Shown: positions 25,301 through 33,765, counted from the stretch's first letter. The stretch is 64,000 bases of DNA from Bacteroidales bacterium (GCA_020026275.1 JAHHQQ010000005.1:40906-104905); one strand, 5' to 3'. Made by a program: numbers and translations. The notes: generated from the sequence alone by a model not told the origin.

Positions 25301-26948
25301 TGAAGATTCCTTGAAAAAGGAATTTCAAGTTTGGGTCTTTGCACAGAACTTTGCCGTCAAATGTGTTGTTGGAATAGGTGCCGTTGGCGACAATGCCTGA
25401 ATAGTTGTAGTCCAGTGCTTTCAATCGGCTTATGGTCAGAGAATCTATCTGTAGTTTCGGCTCTTCTCCCAACTCGGAAGAGAAACGGGATTTCAGGCTG
25501 CATTCTCCCAGTGCGGCGACATTTGTGATCTGGCCGAGATGGAGGTCTTTTGACTGCAGTTTTCCTCCAATGTGGATGGGCTCGGATGCAAGTGCCACAT
25601 TTTGGATATTGATTTGGGTCATGAGCTTTCCTTGACCATGTTGGATGGTGCCGTCCACGTTGAAATTGTTGAGCGGCCCTTTGACTTCTGCATCCAGAAT
25701 CAGTTGCTGTCCCGGGGCGAACCGGCTGAGGTCCAGATGTGTGGCGGGAGCCCAAGAATGGATGAATTTGCCCAATCCTTCCGTTGTGAAGGAGAGTTGT
25801 CTTGCTTGTACATCCATGTGCATCTGGTCGGTTAGGGTGACTTGGGCCAACTTGCCGTCTAAAATACCGCTGACCTGGCTGTCCAATGTGTTGATGTGAA
25901 GCTGGTGGACATGCAGGTCATTGACCAGTCCGTCCACTTTTCCGTGGAGCTCACTGGTGAAGGACATTTTCTTGAGGGCACCGGCAAAATAGCTGATGCT
26001 GTGCAGGTTCAGGACGGTCGGTCTGGCGACGGTTCCGTCGATGTGCACCTCCTCTTCGAAATTGGACCAGGACTTGGTGTTCTTGTATTGGAAGGCCAGA
26101 TGCGGAATGTGCAGGTCTGACCAGTCATCTTGCAAAGTAAGGTCTTCTATGAGGGTCTTGCCGTTTCCGACTTGGGTTGAACCCTCGATGTGGTGGACGA
26201 CATAGCCGCTCTTCTCCCGGAAGGAAAGAGACTCCACCACGCCGGCGACCACGCCTTTCTTCATGCTCAGGTCATGTCCTTTCAGCTGGATGTTCTTCAC
26301 GTCCAGGTCGGACCAGTCGATCGTTTCCGGAACATAAGGCTTCAGGGCTTTGTGCCGGAGAGTGACCGGATTGAAGTTCTTCATCCGGAAACGGAAATTG
26401 TCAATCTTGACTTTTCCGATCTCGAAGATGTCTTTCGGTTCCTGCTTTGGCTTGTTGGAAGGTTTGATCTGGAAAATGCGGTTGAGGTTCATTTTGGTGG
26501 AATCTTTTCCGTAAGGTTCCACCACCAGAGTCATGCTGCCGTCGGTGACACGGGCATAGCCGAAATGGAGGAGTTTTCCTTTCAGCAGCCCTTTGAGGTC
26601 GCAGCTGGCCGCAATGTAACGGGCGTGGAAAAGGGTATCCGTCTTCTCTCCTTCTTCCGGGACATAGGGATGCTTGTCCAGAATGGCCACATTCTTGAGC
26701 AGGATGGTATTGAATGGCCTGAAATGAATCTTTTCAATTTGGATGTCGCCGTCCAGATACGGGCTGAGATATTTCGTGACGCTCTGGACAAGAAAAGTCT
26801 GGACCGCTGGAGATTGCAGTGCAATCGCGGTCGTGAAAGTCAAGATCAGCAAGGTGACCAGTACTGTTTTCAATATTTTCCAGAACTTTCTGATAGGCTT
26901 CTCGAATTTAATTTGCTTGAAAAACAAGCATGATGTGACAAATATCAA
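22308..26948 (-). CDS. tamB: TamB-family translocation/assembly protein
   Basis: 1546 residues at maximum. One N-terminal transmembrane segment (WKILKTVLVTLLILTF) anchors it in the inner membrane; the rest is a long repeated beta-groove spanning the periplasm, ending in the conserved DUF490/TamB domain (about residues 1100-1500) with FNINGDFNIVGGNYHF and DLDIEIKLDKTGAVRLNLFS. TamB-type proteins move lipids, and help proteins, towards the outer membrane. A lysine/arginine-rich tail ends it. No ATG is available: the frame begins with TTG at 26948, but a -7 element overlaps that codon, so the in-frame TTG at 26927 is the more likely start. First gene of a five-gene minus-strand group. Confidence 0.85.
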   Translation of the reverse strand: MIFVTSCLFFKQIKFEKPIRKFWKILKTVLVTLLILTFTTAIALQSPAVQTFLVQSVTKYLSPYLDGDIQIEKIHFRPFNTILLKNVAILDKHPYVPEEGEKTDTLFHARYIAASCDLKGLLKGKLLHFGYARVTDGSMTLVVEPYGKDSTKMNLNRIFQIKPSNKPKQEPKDIFEIGKVKIDNFRFRMKNFNPVTLRHKALKPYVPETIDWSDLDVKNIQLKGHDLSMKKGVVAGVVESLSFREKSGYVVHHIEGSTQVGNGKTLIEDLTLQDDWSDLHIPHLAFQYKNTKSWSNFEEEVHIDGTVARPTVLNLHSISYFAGALKKMSFTSELHGKVDGLVNDLHVHQLHINTLDSQVSGILDGKLAQVTLTDQMHMDVQARQLSFTTEGLGKFIHSWAPATHLDLSRFAPGQQLILDAEVKGPLNNFNVDGTIQHGQGKLMTQINIQNVALASEPIHIGGKLQSKDLHLGQITNVAALGECSLKSRFSSELGEEPKLQIDSLTISRLKALDYNYSGIVANGTYSNNTFDGKVLCKDPNLKFLFQGIFTTPSKKVKNLIYRFYANLIHADLQALNIDKRNVSRIRFQTNTNFNHVKDGNILGQIAVNNLYLEDSNGLHKIGDIVIDSQVNDDVNRIRLKAPFAEGYFIGSEFLGAFIKDLQRISTYRNLPALHKSPMEPWTGNRYKADIKFHDCTDILSYLVPGFYIADSTHLSLDINSEGELNTRLKSRRLAYRDKYIKGIELKLNNKDHKMTGRLNAQELSVSPLLIQNNQIDISAEHNQVGLDIQFENEASDINKGNLHLTAQFQKDEKDSLTILASILPSQIYFHSKPWKFHPSEITLAGQHIQVNQFQLTNQEQLIQIDGGYSKTQHDTLDLNLEKFDLSLLNHFIKPDLQLQSKATGFIKIISPSSNHFGVLVNMRCDSTYLANEEIGTLNLKSAWDDIDRCFKYHCDNSIQGARTLDIRGKFFPSDKSIDASIWLNGLNFAYAKPFLNTVFDDIQGYLSGNVAMKGPFKKLDISGENLRIGNGYLVVGFTKVPYYLDGPLTINNHGLFFENVDIKDNYGAKGLASGGILWNHLKDFKMDTHLKFAELEALKTGLSDNPSFYGHVFGTGTVDITGPFNALLIEVNANTTKNGKIHVPLSNSATSSTSNLLTFKKLEIEEYVDPYELMIKKLKKEESSTNNLGVRLKINVNPNTQAVIEVDKETGNVLNGWGKGYMDLEIMPSKDIFNINGDFNIVGGNYHFGALGVAYRDFTLQNGGTIKFNGDIMESDLNLTALYKTKSNIGVLIADTTSMSRRQVNCSIGISGKIKNPRIKFGIEVPDLDPTTQARVESALSTEDKMQKQFLSLLLSNSFLPDEQSGIVSNNALLYSNVTEIMSSQLNNILQKLNIPVDLGLDYQQGNNGKNAFDVAVSTELFNNRVLVNGTFGSRQYNNTNNQNNEFVGDLDIEIKLDKTGAVRLNLFSHSADQYSNYLDNSQRSGVGITYQHEFNTFKEFFRDMFKSKKKKEAEKRTLQNMNRDEEKTVIEIQAEDPSKKRKKKR

Positions 26949-26953
26949 ATGTA
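26946..26953 (-). promoter_or_regulatory. -7 element for the tamB operon
   Basis: TACATTTG on the minus strand, overlapping the first possible TTG codon of tamB; no good -33 element. Confidence 0.35.
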
Positions 26954-26989
26954 ACTTACAAAAATAGCAAATTAATTCGGTTATTTTAT

Positions 26990-26997
26990 TACATTTG
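26990..26997 (+). promoter_or_regulatory. -7 element for tsaD
   Basis: TACATTTG, full consensus, about 80 bases before the tsaD ATG; divergent from the tamB element. The -33 is not evident. Confidence 0.4.
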
Positions 26998-27075
26998 CAG
27001 GTAAAATAGAATCCGCCGTTTTCCAGGAGTCAGTACGGTTTGAAGGCGGAATCCCGTACTTTAATTTTTATTGGA

Positions 27076-28098
27076 ATGTCAGAAATTATTCTTGGTATAG
27101 AATCTTCTTGCGATGACACCTCTGCAGCAGTCATCAAGGATGGTTATCTGTTGTCAAATGTCATTGCCAGCCAGCAGGTCCACAAGGATTATGGTGGAGT
27201 TGTCCCTGAATTGGCATCTCGTGCTCATGAATTGAATATTGTCCCTGTTGTCAGCCAGGCTTTGTCCAAGGCTGGAGTGACCGCAGATGAAATTGATGCA
27301 ATTGCATTCACCCGAGGGCCGGGACTTTTGGGGTCCCTGATTGTCGGCACTTCGTTTGCAAAGGCGATGGGGCTCGCATTGGACATTCCAATCATCATGG
27401 TGAATCATCTTCAGGGACATTTCCTGGCTGATTTCATCAAGCAGCCGGACAAGGAAAACGAAGCCCCAGAATTTCCATATCTCTGTCTGCTCGTTTCCGG
27501 CGGCAATTCCCAGATTGTCCGCGTGGACGATCCTATTCATTATGAAATCTTGGGACAGACCATTGACGATGCGGTCGGTGAGGCCTTTGACAAATGCTCC
27601 AAGATGTTGGGCCTGGGGTATCCGGGAGGTCCGGTCATTGACCGTCTGGCCAAGGAGGGCAATCCGGACCGCTTCAAGTTTGCCAAGCCGAGAATCCCGG
27701 GCTATGACTACAGCTTCAGCGGTGTGAAGACATCTTTGCTCTATTATGTGAGGGACGAGATGTTGAGGGATCCGCAATTCATGGAAAAGAACAAGGAAGA
27801 CATTTGTGCTTCTTTCCAGAAGACCTTGATTGACATTCTTCTGGACAAGCTCATCAAGGCTTCCAAGGATACCGGTATCAATCAGATTACCATTGGTGGC
27901 GGAGTTTCTGCCAACAGCGGGCTGAGAAGCCGGATTGTGGAAGAAGGCAAGAAACGGGGCTGGAAGACTTATCTGCCAGAATTCAAATTCACCACAGACA
28001 ACGCGGCGATGATTGCCATTGCCGGTTATTTCAGATATAAGAATGGAGAGCGCACCAGTTTGGACGTTGCCCCTGTTTCCCGTATGTCTGACTTTTAG
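27076..28098 (+). CDS. tsaD: tRNA N6-threonylcarbamoyladenosine synthase subunit TsaD
   Basis: 340 residues. Transfers the threonylcarbamoyl group to A37 of ANN-decoding tRNAs, with TsaB and TsaE encoded elsewhere. The ASKHA fold starts with ILGIESSCDDTSAAV; the metal site includes HLQGH and the later ITIGGGVSANSGLR; YDYSFSGVKTSLLYY is also diagnostic. The start is placed at 27076 because the family begins right there; the frame stays open for twelve codons upstream. Its product is the substrate of MtaB in the neighbouring, divergent operon. The FAD dehydrogenase gene follows after 50 bases. Confidence 0.95.
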   Translation: MSEIILGIESSCDDTSAAVIKDGYLLSNVIASQQVHKDYGGVVPELASRAHELNIVPVVSQALSKAGVTADEIDAIAFTRGPGLLGSLIVGTSFAKAMGLALDIPIIMVNHLQGHFLADFIKQPDKENEAPEFPYLCLLVSGGNSQIVRVDDPIHYEILGQTIDDAVGEAFDKCSKMLGLGYPGGPVIDRLAKEGNPDRFKFAKPRIPGYDYSFSGVKTSLLYYVRDEMLRDPQFMEKNKEDICASFQKTLIDILLDKLIKASKDTGINQITIGGGVSANSGLRSRIVEEGKKRGWKTYLPEFKFTTDNAAMIAIAGYFRYKNGERTSLDVAPVSRMSDF

Positions 28099-28148
28099 GA
28101 AATTTATTGACTTCCAATCAAGGAAGATTGAACGTATATTAAGAACTT

Positions 28149-29954
28149 ATGAGACAATTTGAAATTACCTGCCCTCTGGGAAAAGAGTTGAGGGATGACG
28201 ATGTAAGAATAGTTGCGGCAAGAGTGCTGAGACTGAGAAACAATACGGTCATCAATGTGATTGACCCGACCAAATCCTTCCAGCCCAAGATGTCCGGTGC
28301 AGAGGTGGATTGCTATATCGCCCATCGTTCAATCGATGCCCGTGGTGATGTCAAAGTGAGGTATCAGGTGGAAGTGTATGACCGCATGGACCCATACAAG
28401 GAATATCAGCTCCCTGAATACAAAGATGTCAAGGACGCTCCGGCTGTAATTGTAGTCGGTTCCGGTCCTGCCGGCATGTTCGCCGCCCTCCGTCTGCTGA
28501 TGGAAGGCTATCGCCCGATTGTCCTGGAAAGGGGTAAAGATGTCCATAAGAGGAAATATGACATTTCCAGCCTTTCCCGTAGGGGAGAGCTCAATGGAGA
28601 TTCCAACTACTGCTACGGTGAAGGTGGTGCCGGTACCTTCTCCGACGGCAAACTTTTCACCCGTTCTTCCAAAAGGGGAGATATCCGTGAGGTGCTCCAT
28701 CAGTTCGTGAATTTCGGTGCAGACCGCAGCATCCTCATTGACGCTCACCCTCATATCGGTACCGACAAGCTGCCGAGAGTGGTCGAGAACATCCGCAACT
28801 GCATCCTTGAGCACGGTGGAGAATACCACTTCAACTCCAAGGTGGTGGATATCGAGAAGCTCGAAAATGGCGAGCTGAAGCTGATTGTGGAAGATCTCGC
28901 CAGCGGAACCCACAAGAAGGTGGAATACCAGGCCGCTTCCGTCATTCTGGCAACCGGCCATTCGTCCAGAGAAATCTATGAACTGTTCCAGTCCAAGGGC
29001 TGGGATCTGGAAGCGAAAGGCTTCGCCATGGGTGTGCGTGTAGAGCATCCTCAGTCGCTGATCAACAAGATGAGATATCATGGTCAGTGGGAACCGGGCA
29101 TGCCGGCCGCTGAATACAATTTCGTAGAGCAGGTCTGTCGTCTCAACGATGAAGGGGAGGACGACGATTTCGATTTCGAAGAGGAGGAGAACGCACCGGA
29201 ACTGCATGCTGAAGCTGCTGCGGAAGGGGAGAAGAAAGACAACGGTCTGAGAGGCGTCTTCTCATTCTGCATGTGCCCAGGTGGTATTCTGGTTCCATCT
29301 TCTACCGAGGACGGAACGACCGTCATGAACGGTATGTCCAATTCTGCCCGTAATTCCAAGTGGGCCAATTCTGGCGTTGTGGTCCAGATCAATCCGGAAG
29401 ACGTTCCTGAGCAGTACAAGGGAGACGGTGCTTTCGGTCTGATGAATTTCCAGAGAGATGTCGAGAGAGCCATGTTCAATTATGTGGCAGACTACCGTGC
29501 AGCTCATCCGGAAGAGGAGATCAATCAGTTTGCCGCTCCGGCTCAGCGTATGGTCGATTTCTGTGAGGGCCGTCTGTCCAAGAATCTGCCTGCCACTTCC
29601 TATCATCCTGGAGCCGTTTCCGCTCCGTTGCATGAACTCCTGCCAGATTTCGTGGCCGAGAGATTGCAGCAGGTGTTCCCATTGGTGAACATGAAGGTGA
29701 TGAGAGGCTATTGCACCAACGACGCACTGCTTCTGGGTGTGGAATCCAGGACTTCCTCTCCAATCCGTATTCTCCGTGACAAGGAGACTTGCCAGTGTCC
29801 GGCTGTTCCGGGACTGTTCCCTTGTGGTGAAGGCGCCGGTTATTCTGGCGGTATCGTTTCTTCTGCCATTGATGGTATCAATGCCGCTCTGGCCGCTGTG
29901 AAGTTCCTTCGTCCTGCACCGGTTGAGGTAGAGAATCCGACCGTGGAAGAATAA
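28149..29954 (+). CDS. FAD-dependent dehydrogenase (COG2509 type) with acidic insertion
   Basis: 601 residues. A Rossmann dinucleotide motif, VIVVGSGPAGMFAALRL, starts at about residue 101 after an N-terminal alpha/beta domain; CYGEGGAGTFSDGKLFTR and the C-terminal GLFPCGEGAGYSGGIVSSA bind FAD. The family is annotated as uncharacterised FAD-dependent dehydrogenase, and its physiological reaction is unknown. Relatives are usually about 520-550 residues. The excess here is mainly a strongly acidic, probably disordered segment at about residues 334-366 (runs of Asp and Glu, then Ala/Glu), followed by KKDNG. It is probably co-transcribed with tsaD and ends at a long hairpin. Confidence 0.82.
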   Translation: MRQFEITCPLGKELRDDDVRIVAARVLRLRNNTVINVIDPTKSFQPKMSGAEVDCYIAHRSIDARGDVKVRYQVEVYDRMDPYKEYQLPEYKDVKDAPAVIVVGSGPAGMFAALRLLMEGYRPIVLERGKDVHKRKYDISSLSRRGELNGDSNYCYGEGGAGTFSDGKLFTRSSKRGDIREVLHQFVNFGADRSILIDAHPHIGTDKLPRVVENIRNCILEHGGEYHFNSKVVDIEKLENGELKLIVEDLASGTHKKVEYQAASVILATGHSSREIYELFQSKGWDLEAKGFAMGVRVEHPQSLINKMRYHGQWEPGMPAAEYNFVEQVCRLNDEGEDDDFDFEEEENAPELHAEAAAEGEKKDNGLRGVFSFCMCPGGILVPSSTEDGTTVMNGMSNSARNSKWANSGVVVQINPEDVPEQYKGDGAFGLMNFQRDVERAMFNYVADYRAAHPEEEINQFAAPAQRMVDFCEGRLSKNLPATSYHPGAVSAPLHELLPDFVAERLQQVFPLVNMKVMRGYCTNDALLLGVESRTSSPIRILRDKETCQCPAVPGLFPCGEGAGYSGGIVSSAIDGINAALAAVKFLRPAPVEVENPTVEE

Positions 29955-29972
29955 TCTTCCCGGATCATAATA

Positions 29973-30014
29973 CAAGAACGGTGGCCTGTCAATCGTGACA
30001 GACCACCGTTCTTG
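29973..30014 (+). terminator. Hairpin downstream of the FAD dehydrogenase gene
   Basis: An 18-base stem with one wobble pair (29973-29990 with 29997-30014) and loop AATCGT. The following T-tract is poor, so termination efficiency is uncertain. It also faces the end of the SRP RNA gene. Confidence 0.55.
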
Positions 30015-30103
30015 CATTTCCTGCTTCCGCTTCAGAAACGGGGGAAGATCTGTTGTTCTTTTAAATGGTAATCTGGAAATGAAAAGGTTGGAATGGGGGA
30101 ATG

Positions 30104-30206
30104 AAAAAAGGGAAAGCTTAGTACATCGCACCGCTACGACCTCATACCTTTGCTGCCTTCCGGTCCTGGAGGATTCTGAGGGAGCTGGTCGTGTACGACT
30201 TTCCCG
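30104..30206 (-). ncRNA. ffs: Signal recognition particle RNA (small bacterial type)
   Basis: About 100 bases, transcribed on the minus strand. The universally conserved Ffh-binding part is present: GGACCGGAAGGCAGCAAAGG, with the GGAA tetraloop-type tip and the GCAG internal loop. The ends GGGAAAG (5') and CTTTCCC (3') pair to close the rod, and the 3' side runs into a stretch of T's, so the closing helix doubles as a terminator. With Ffh protein it targets nascent membrane proteins. Exact ends are estimated from the pairing and the promoter. Confidence 0.92.
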
Positions 30207-30210
30207 ATGA

Positions 30211-30241
30211 CAAATGTACAAAAGTTTTGATGAATTGCAAA
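30211..30241 (-). promoter_or_regulatory. Promoter of ffs
   Basis: On the minus strand TTTG (30238-30241), 19 bases, then TACATTTG (30211-30218): a perfect match to the Bacteroidota housekeeping promoter, five bases before the RNA's start. It is the best promoter in the window. Confidence 0.85.
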
Positions 30242-30297
30242 ATCCTCCTGCACTAAATGTAGATAATTTTTGAAAATCAGCCTAAAAAGTGAGCGCT

Positions 30298-30777
30298 CTA
30301 TTTGTCCAGACTGTCGAAAATCAGAGGGAGAACATCGTCCACCTTTTCAAACTTATAGATTTTTTCCTTTCCGATCATGAGGATGGAAAGGTCTTTTCCT
30401 CCTTTTGCCTGATATTCTGCCATGACCTGACGGCAGGAGCCGCAAGGACTTGCAGGCACTTCGCAGATGGTCCCATTGGGGCCTCCGACCAGCGCCAGAC
30501 TGATGATGGCATGATCCGGATAGGCTGCACCGGCGGCGAACATGGCGGTACGTTCAGCGCAAAGTCCGGACGGATAAGCTGCATTTTCTTGATTGGAGCC
30601 TTTTACTATGATGTCATTATCCAACAAGACAGCAGCTCCTACATTGAAATGGGAATAGGGAGCATAGGAACTTTTCTGCGCCTCGATGGCGGCTTGGGCA
30701 AGTCGCTGGTCCTGTACTGAAAGTTCTCCTAAGGAGTGGTATTCCGTATAGTCTATGTTGATTCTTTTTGCTTGCAT
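30298..30777 (-). CDS. cdd: Cytidine deaminase
   Basis: 159 residues, tetrameric-type enzyme of pyrimidine salvage: cytidine or deoxycytidine to uridine or deoxyuridine plus ammonia. The zinc and catalytic residues lie in PSGLCAERTAMFAAG (Cys, Glu) and SPCGSCRQVM (two Cys); SSYAPYSHFNVGAAVL binds the sugar. The N-terminal ~25 residues extend beyond the shortest family members. It is divergent from mnmA and has a TATATTTG -7 element on its strand at 30806-30813. Confidence 0.93.
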   Translation of the reverse strand: MQAKRINIDYTEYHSLGELSVQDQRLAQAAIEAQKSSYAPYSHFNVGAAVLLDNDIIVKGSNQENAAYPSGLCAERTAMFAAGAAYPDHAIISLALVGGPNGTICEVPASPCGSCRQVMAEYQAKGGKDLSILMIGKEKIYKFEKVDDVLPLIFDSLDK

Positions 30778-30805
30778 ATGACAACGTAAATTGGTTATTG
30801 TCTTT

Positions 30806-30813
30806 CAAATATA
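30806..30813 (-). promoter_or_regulatory. -7 element for cdd
   Basis: TATATTTG on the minus strand, 29 bases before the ATG. Confidence 0.4.
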
Positions 30814-30835
30814 AGAAAGATTTTGATTTTTTCCG

Positions 30836-30843
30836 TAACTTTG
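30836..30843 (+). promoter_or_regulatory. -7 element for mnmA
   Basis: TAACTTTG; the predicted start lies about 60 bases before the ATG at 30907. Confidence 0.4.
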
Positions 30844-30906
30844 TCGTCCTCAATTTTGGCGTAATGCCGAGTGGTACCGTCAAAATGTTCAAAAAAGAAT
30901 AGGAAT

Positions 30907-32301
30907 ATGAAAATTTGTATCGGACTTTCAGGTGGTGTTGATTCCAGTGTGGCCGCTTTGCTTCTGAAGCGGCAGGGCTATGATGTTTTCGCGATGTTCA
31001 TGCAGAACTGGCATGATGCGGATGCGACGCTCCATGGGGATTGCGAATGGGAGGAGGATCGTTTCGTGGCCGAAATGGTGGCCCGCAAGATCGGCATTCC
31101 TTTCTATTTCGTGGATTTGAGCAAGACCTACCGGAAGAGGGTCGTCGATTACATGTTTGAAGAATATTCCAAAGGCCGTACGCCAAATCCGGATGTGCTC
31201 TGCAACCGTGAGATCAAGTTTGACGCCTTCTGGCAGGAAGCCAAGAAACTGGGGGCGGACATGGTCGCCACCGGTCATTACTGCAAGAAGGAAGCGGCGA
31301 AAGACGAGAACGGCCAGCCTCTTCTGGATGAGAAGGGCGAACCGATCTGCCGTATTCTGGCAGGAGACGACAAGAACAAGGACCAGAGTTATTTCCTGTG
31401 TCAGCTGACTCAGGAACAGCTCTCCAAATCCCTGTTCCCGATCGGCGACATTGAAAAGCCGGAAGTACGCCGTCTGGCCAAGGAAGCCGACCTGCCATCT
31501 GCAGACAAGAAGGATTCCCAGGGCATCTGTTTCGTCGGCAAAGTGGATCTGCCTACTTTCCTCCAGCAGAAACTGGCTCCGAAAGAAGGGGAGATCATCG
31601 AGGTCTATCCAGCTTATTATGAGACCAATGAACAGTACCAGTATGAGCGGAAGACTCTTGACAGCCTGACTCCGGAGGGACATGCCCAGATGATTACCGG
31701 CTACATTTCAGAAGACAAGGCCCAGGATCCGAAAGCCCACAACGTATTCGACCTTTCCAAGATCGAGGCGTTGGGAGATGACGAACTGGAGCGTCTCAGC
31801 CGTCCGGTCGACTATTCCCTTCATTTTGAAACGGAGACCTACCGCAGCGGCAAACATCATGTGAAGAAGACCCGTTACAAGGAGAATCCATACGGCAAGA
31901 TCGTAGGCAAGCACAATGGTGCCCAATTCTATACGATCGGCCAGCGCAAAGGTCTGAATGTCGGAGGACATCAGGATTCGCTCTTCATCATATCCATTGA
32001 TATCGATAAGAACATCGTGTATGTGGGCGAAGGCCACAAGCATCCGGGACTGTCACGCAGCTGTCTGAGAATCCTGCCGGAAGAACTGCATTGGATCCGT
32101 AGGGATCTGGAGATGAAGGTAGGGGAGATCCGTCGCTACAAGGTACGTATCCGCTATCGTCAGCCGCTCCAGTCCGCAACGCTCATCATGCGTGAGAACG
32201 GTCTCTTCATCCTCTTTGACGAGCCGCAGCGAGGCATTACCGCCGGACAGTTCGCTGTCTGGTACGACGGTCAGGAAATGCTCGGTTCCGGAGTAATCTA
32301 G
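30907..32301 (+). CDS. mnmA: tRNA-specific 2-thiouridylase MnmA, with large insertion
   Basis: 464 residues; uses ATP and a sulfur carrier to thiolate U34 of Lys, Glu and Gln tRNAs. The start at 30907 puts the ATP-binding motif GLSGGVDSSVAAL at the N-terminus as expected. Catalytic cysteines sit in PNPDVLCNREIKFD and DSQGICFVGK; the tRNA-binding segment GKHNGAQFYTIGQRKGL and the C-terminal beta-barrel are present. Usual length is about 360. Most of the surplus is one insertion of about 95 residues (roughly 232-329) between the catalytic domain and the central domain, rich in charged and aromatic residues. All key residues are intact, so activity is expected. Confidence 0.92.
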   Translation: MKICIGLSGGVDSSVAALLLKRQGYDVFAMFMQNWHDADATLHGDCEWEEDRFVAEMVARKIGIPFYFVDLSKTYRKRVVDYMFEEYSKGRTPNPDVLCNREIKFDAFWQEAKKLGADMVATGHYCKKEAAKDENGQPLLDEKGEPICRILAGDDKNKDQSYFLCQLTQEQLSKSLFPIGDIEKPEVRRLAKEADLPSADKKDSQGICFVGKVDLPTFLQQKLAPKEGEIIEVYPAYYETNEQYQYERKTLDSLTPEGHAQMITGYISEDKAQDPKAHNVFDLSKIEALGDDELERLSRPVDYSLHFETETYRSGKHHVKKTRYKENPYGKIVGKHNGAQFYTIGQRKGLNVGGHQDSLFIISIDIDKNIVYVGEGHKHPGLSRSCLRILPEELHWIRRDLEMKVGEIRRYKVRIRYRQPLQSATLIMRENGLFILFDEPQRGITAGQFAVWYDGQEMLGSGVI

Positions 32302-32322
32302 GAAAAATCCATCTTTAAATTG

Positions 32323-32348
32323 TCCGGAGACATCATTCTCCGGCTTTT
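32323..32348. terminator. Terminator between mnmA and the BaiN-family gene
   Basis: CCGGAGA (32324-32330) pairs with TCTCCGG (32337-32343), followed by CTTTT on the plus strand. It overlaps the stop of the converging gene. Confidence 0.55.
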
Positions 32349-33703
32349 GCTGCACTGAGACCGGCCAGGTAACCGGTGCAGAAGGCAATCTGCATGTTGT
32401 AACCGCCCGTGTCGGCATCCATGTCCACCAGCTCACCGCTGAAATAGAGGCCGGGAACCAGTCTGGATTCCATGGTCTTGGGGAAGATTTCATCGGTGCT
32501 GACACCGCCGGCCGTGATGACGCAGCGTTCGTAACCGACATAGCCTTCAATTTCAAAGGTCCATTCCTTGAGGCGATGCGCCAACGTTTCCAAGTTGATG
32601 CGCTCGTTGCCTTTTCGCCCGGTCAGAATGTCCGGGTTCAGCTTCTGGAAACCGGGAATCAGTTCCCACGGCATGAGCTTGCTCAGCAGAATGCGGTACA
32701 TCTCCTTGATATGCAGCTTCTTGCTGCGTGGATCCTTGCTGATTTCATTCCACAGTCCTTTGAGACGGACGTGGACATCGTTTTCATCAATGCCGGACTT
32801 CATGTCCAGAACCAGTTTCACCTTGTTGCCATTGAGAATCGCCTTGACTCCGTTGCGGCTGAGGGTGAAACCCAGCGGACCTTCAATACCGCCATCAGTA
32901 AAGTCCAGGTCTCCGAATTCTGTCTGGACCAGTGAATCATTTGCGTAGAGGGACAGCCCGATATTCTTGAGATGGACCCCACAGAGAGCCTGTCCGTTCT
33001 CGCTCAATTCCGTAGAACGGTGGATATGTCCGTGCAGGGTAGGGGCCAGTGCCGCCTTATCCTTATCAATGGTCTTGTAACCTTTCGGAACCAGTGCGGT
33101 CAGGGAAGGGAAGCAGGACACCACCTTGTGCCCCAGCTGCTCCGCAAATCCATAACCGTCACCCGTCGAGCCGGTGCCCGGATAGGAAAGACCACCTGTC
33201 GCCACGATGAGGGAATGACATTCCATGCACGCCCCACTGCTTGTCTTCACCTGGAAACGGGAAGCGTTGTCCGCAGCCTCGTCACTCAGGCGGACAATCT
33301 CTTTGATTTCACAGTTGGTGACGATTTCCGCCCCTTTCCGTCTGACCGCATTGACCAGCGTGTCCACGACGTCCATTGACTTCATGGACTGAGGATAGGC
33401 GCGGTCGCCTCTCTCCACGACAGTCGGAAGTCCTTCTTCTTCCAGCAGCTCAATGACTTTCTTGGGCGGCAGATTGTAGAAGGAAGGACGGATGAAATTG
33501 ACCTTGCTTCTGATATGGGCAGAAAAATCGTTCCATTCCTTCAGATTGGTGAAATTGCATCGGCCCTTTCCCGTAATCATGATTTTCCGGCCCGGCCGGG
33601 GCATCTTTTCCAGAATGGTGACTTGGGCTCCGTTCGATGCGGCGGCATATCCGGCCATCAGGCCTGCCGCTCCTGCTCCTATGATGATGATATCAGAATA
33701 CAT
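32333..33703 (-). CDS. BaiN/RdsA-family NAD(P)/FAD-dependent oxidoreductase (HI0933-like)
   Basis: 456 residues. It starts with the FAD Rossmann motif IIIGAGAAGLMAGYAAA, then KMPRPGRKIMITGKGRCNFTN, ATGGLSYPGTGSTGDGY and the C-terminal FSGELVDMDADTGGYNMQIAF. These are the markers of the YhiN/HI0933 flavoproteins, recently named BaiN for a clostridial bile-acid enzyme. Most members have no proven substrate, so a bile-acid role should not be assumed. The gene stands alone; its neighbours mnmA and tRNA-Thr are on the other strand. Confidence 0.85.
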   Translation of the reverse strand: MYSDIIIIGAGAAGLMAGYAAASNGAQVTILEKMPRPGRKIMITGKGRCNFTNLKEWNDFSAHIRSKVNFIRPSFYNLPPKKVIELLEEEGLPTVVERGDRAYPQSMKSMDVVDTLVNAVRRKGAEIVTNCEIKEIVRLSDEAADNASRFQVKTSSGACMECHSLIVATGGLSYPGTGSTGDGYGFAEQLGHKVVSCFPSLTALVPKGYKTIDKDKAALAPTLHGHIHRSTELSENGQALCGVHLKNIGLSLYANDSLVQTEFGDLDFTDGGIEGPLGFTLSRNGVKAILNGNKVKLVLDMKSGIDENDVHVRLKGLWNEISKDPRSKKLHIKEMYRILLSKLMPWELIPGFQKLNPDILTGRKGNERINLETLAHRLKEWTFEIEGYVGYERCVITAGGVSTDEIFPKTMESRLVPGLYFSGELVDMDADTGGYNMQIAFCTGYLAGLSAAKAGE

Positions 33704-33765
33704 GGTCTATACGATTAATGTCGAATTTACTTGTCGATTTAATTTTCAATTACCAGATTTTACAT

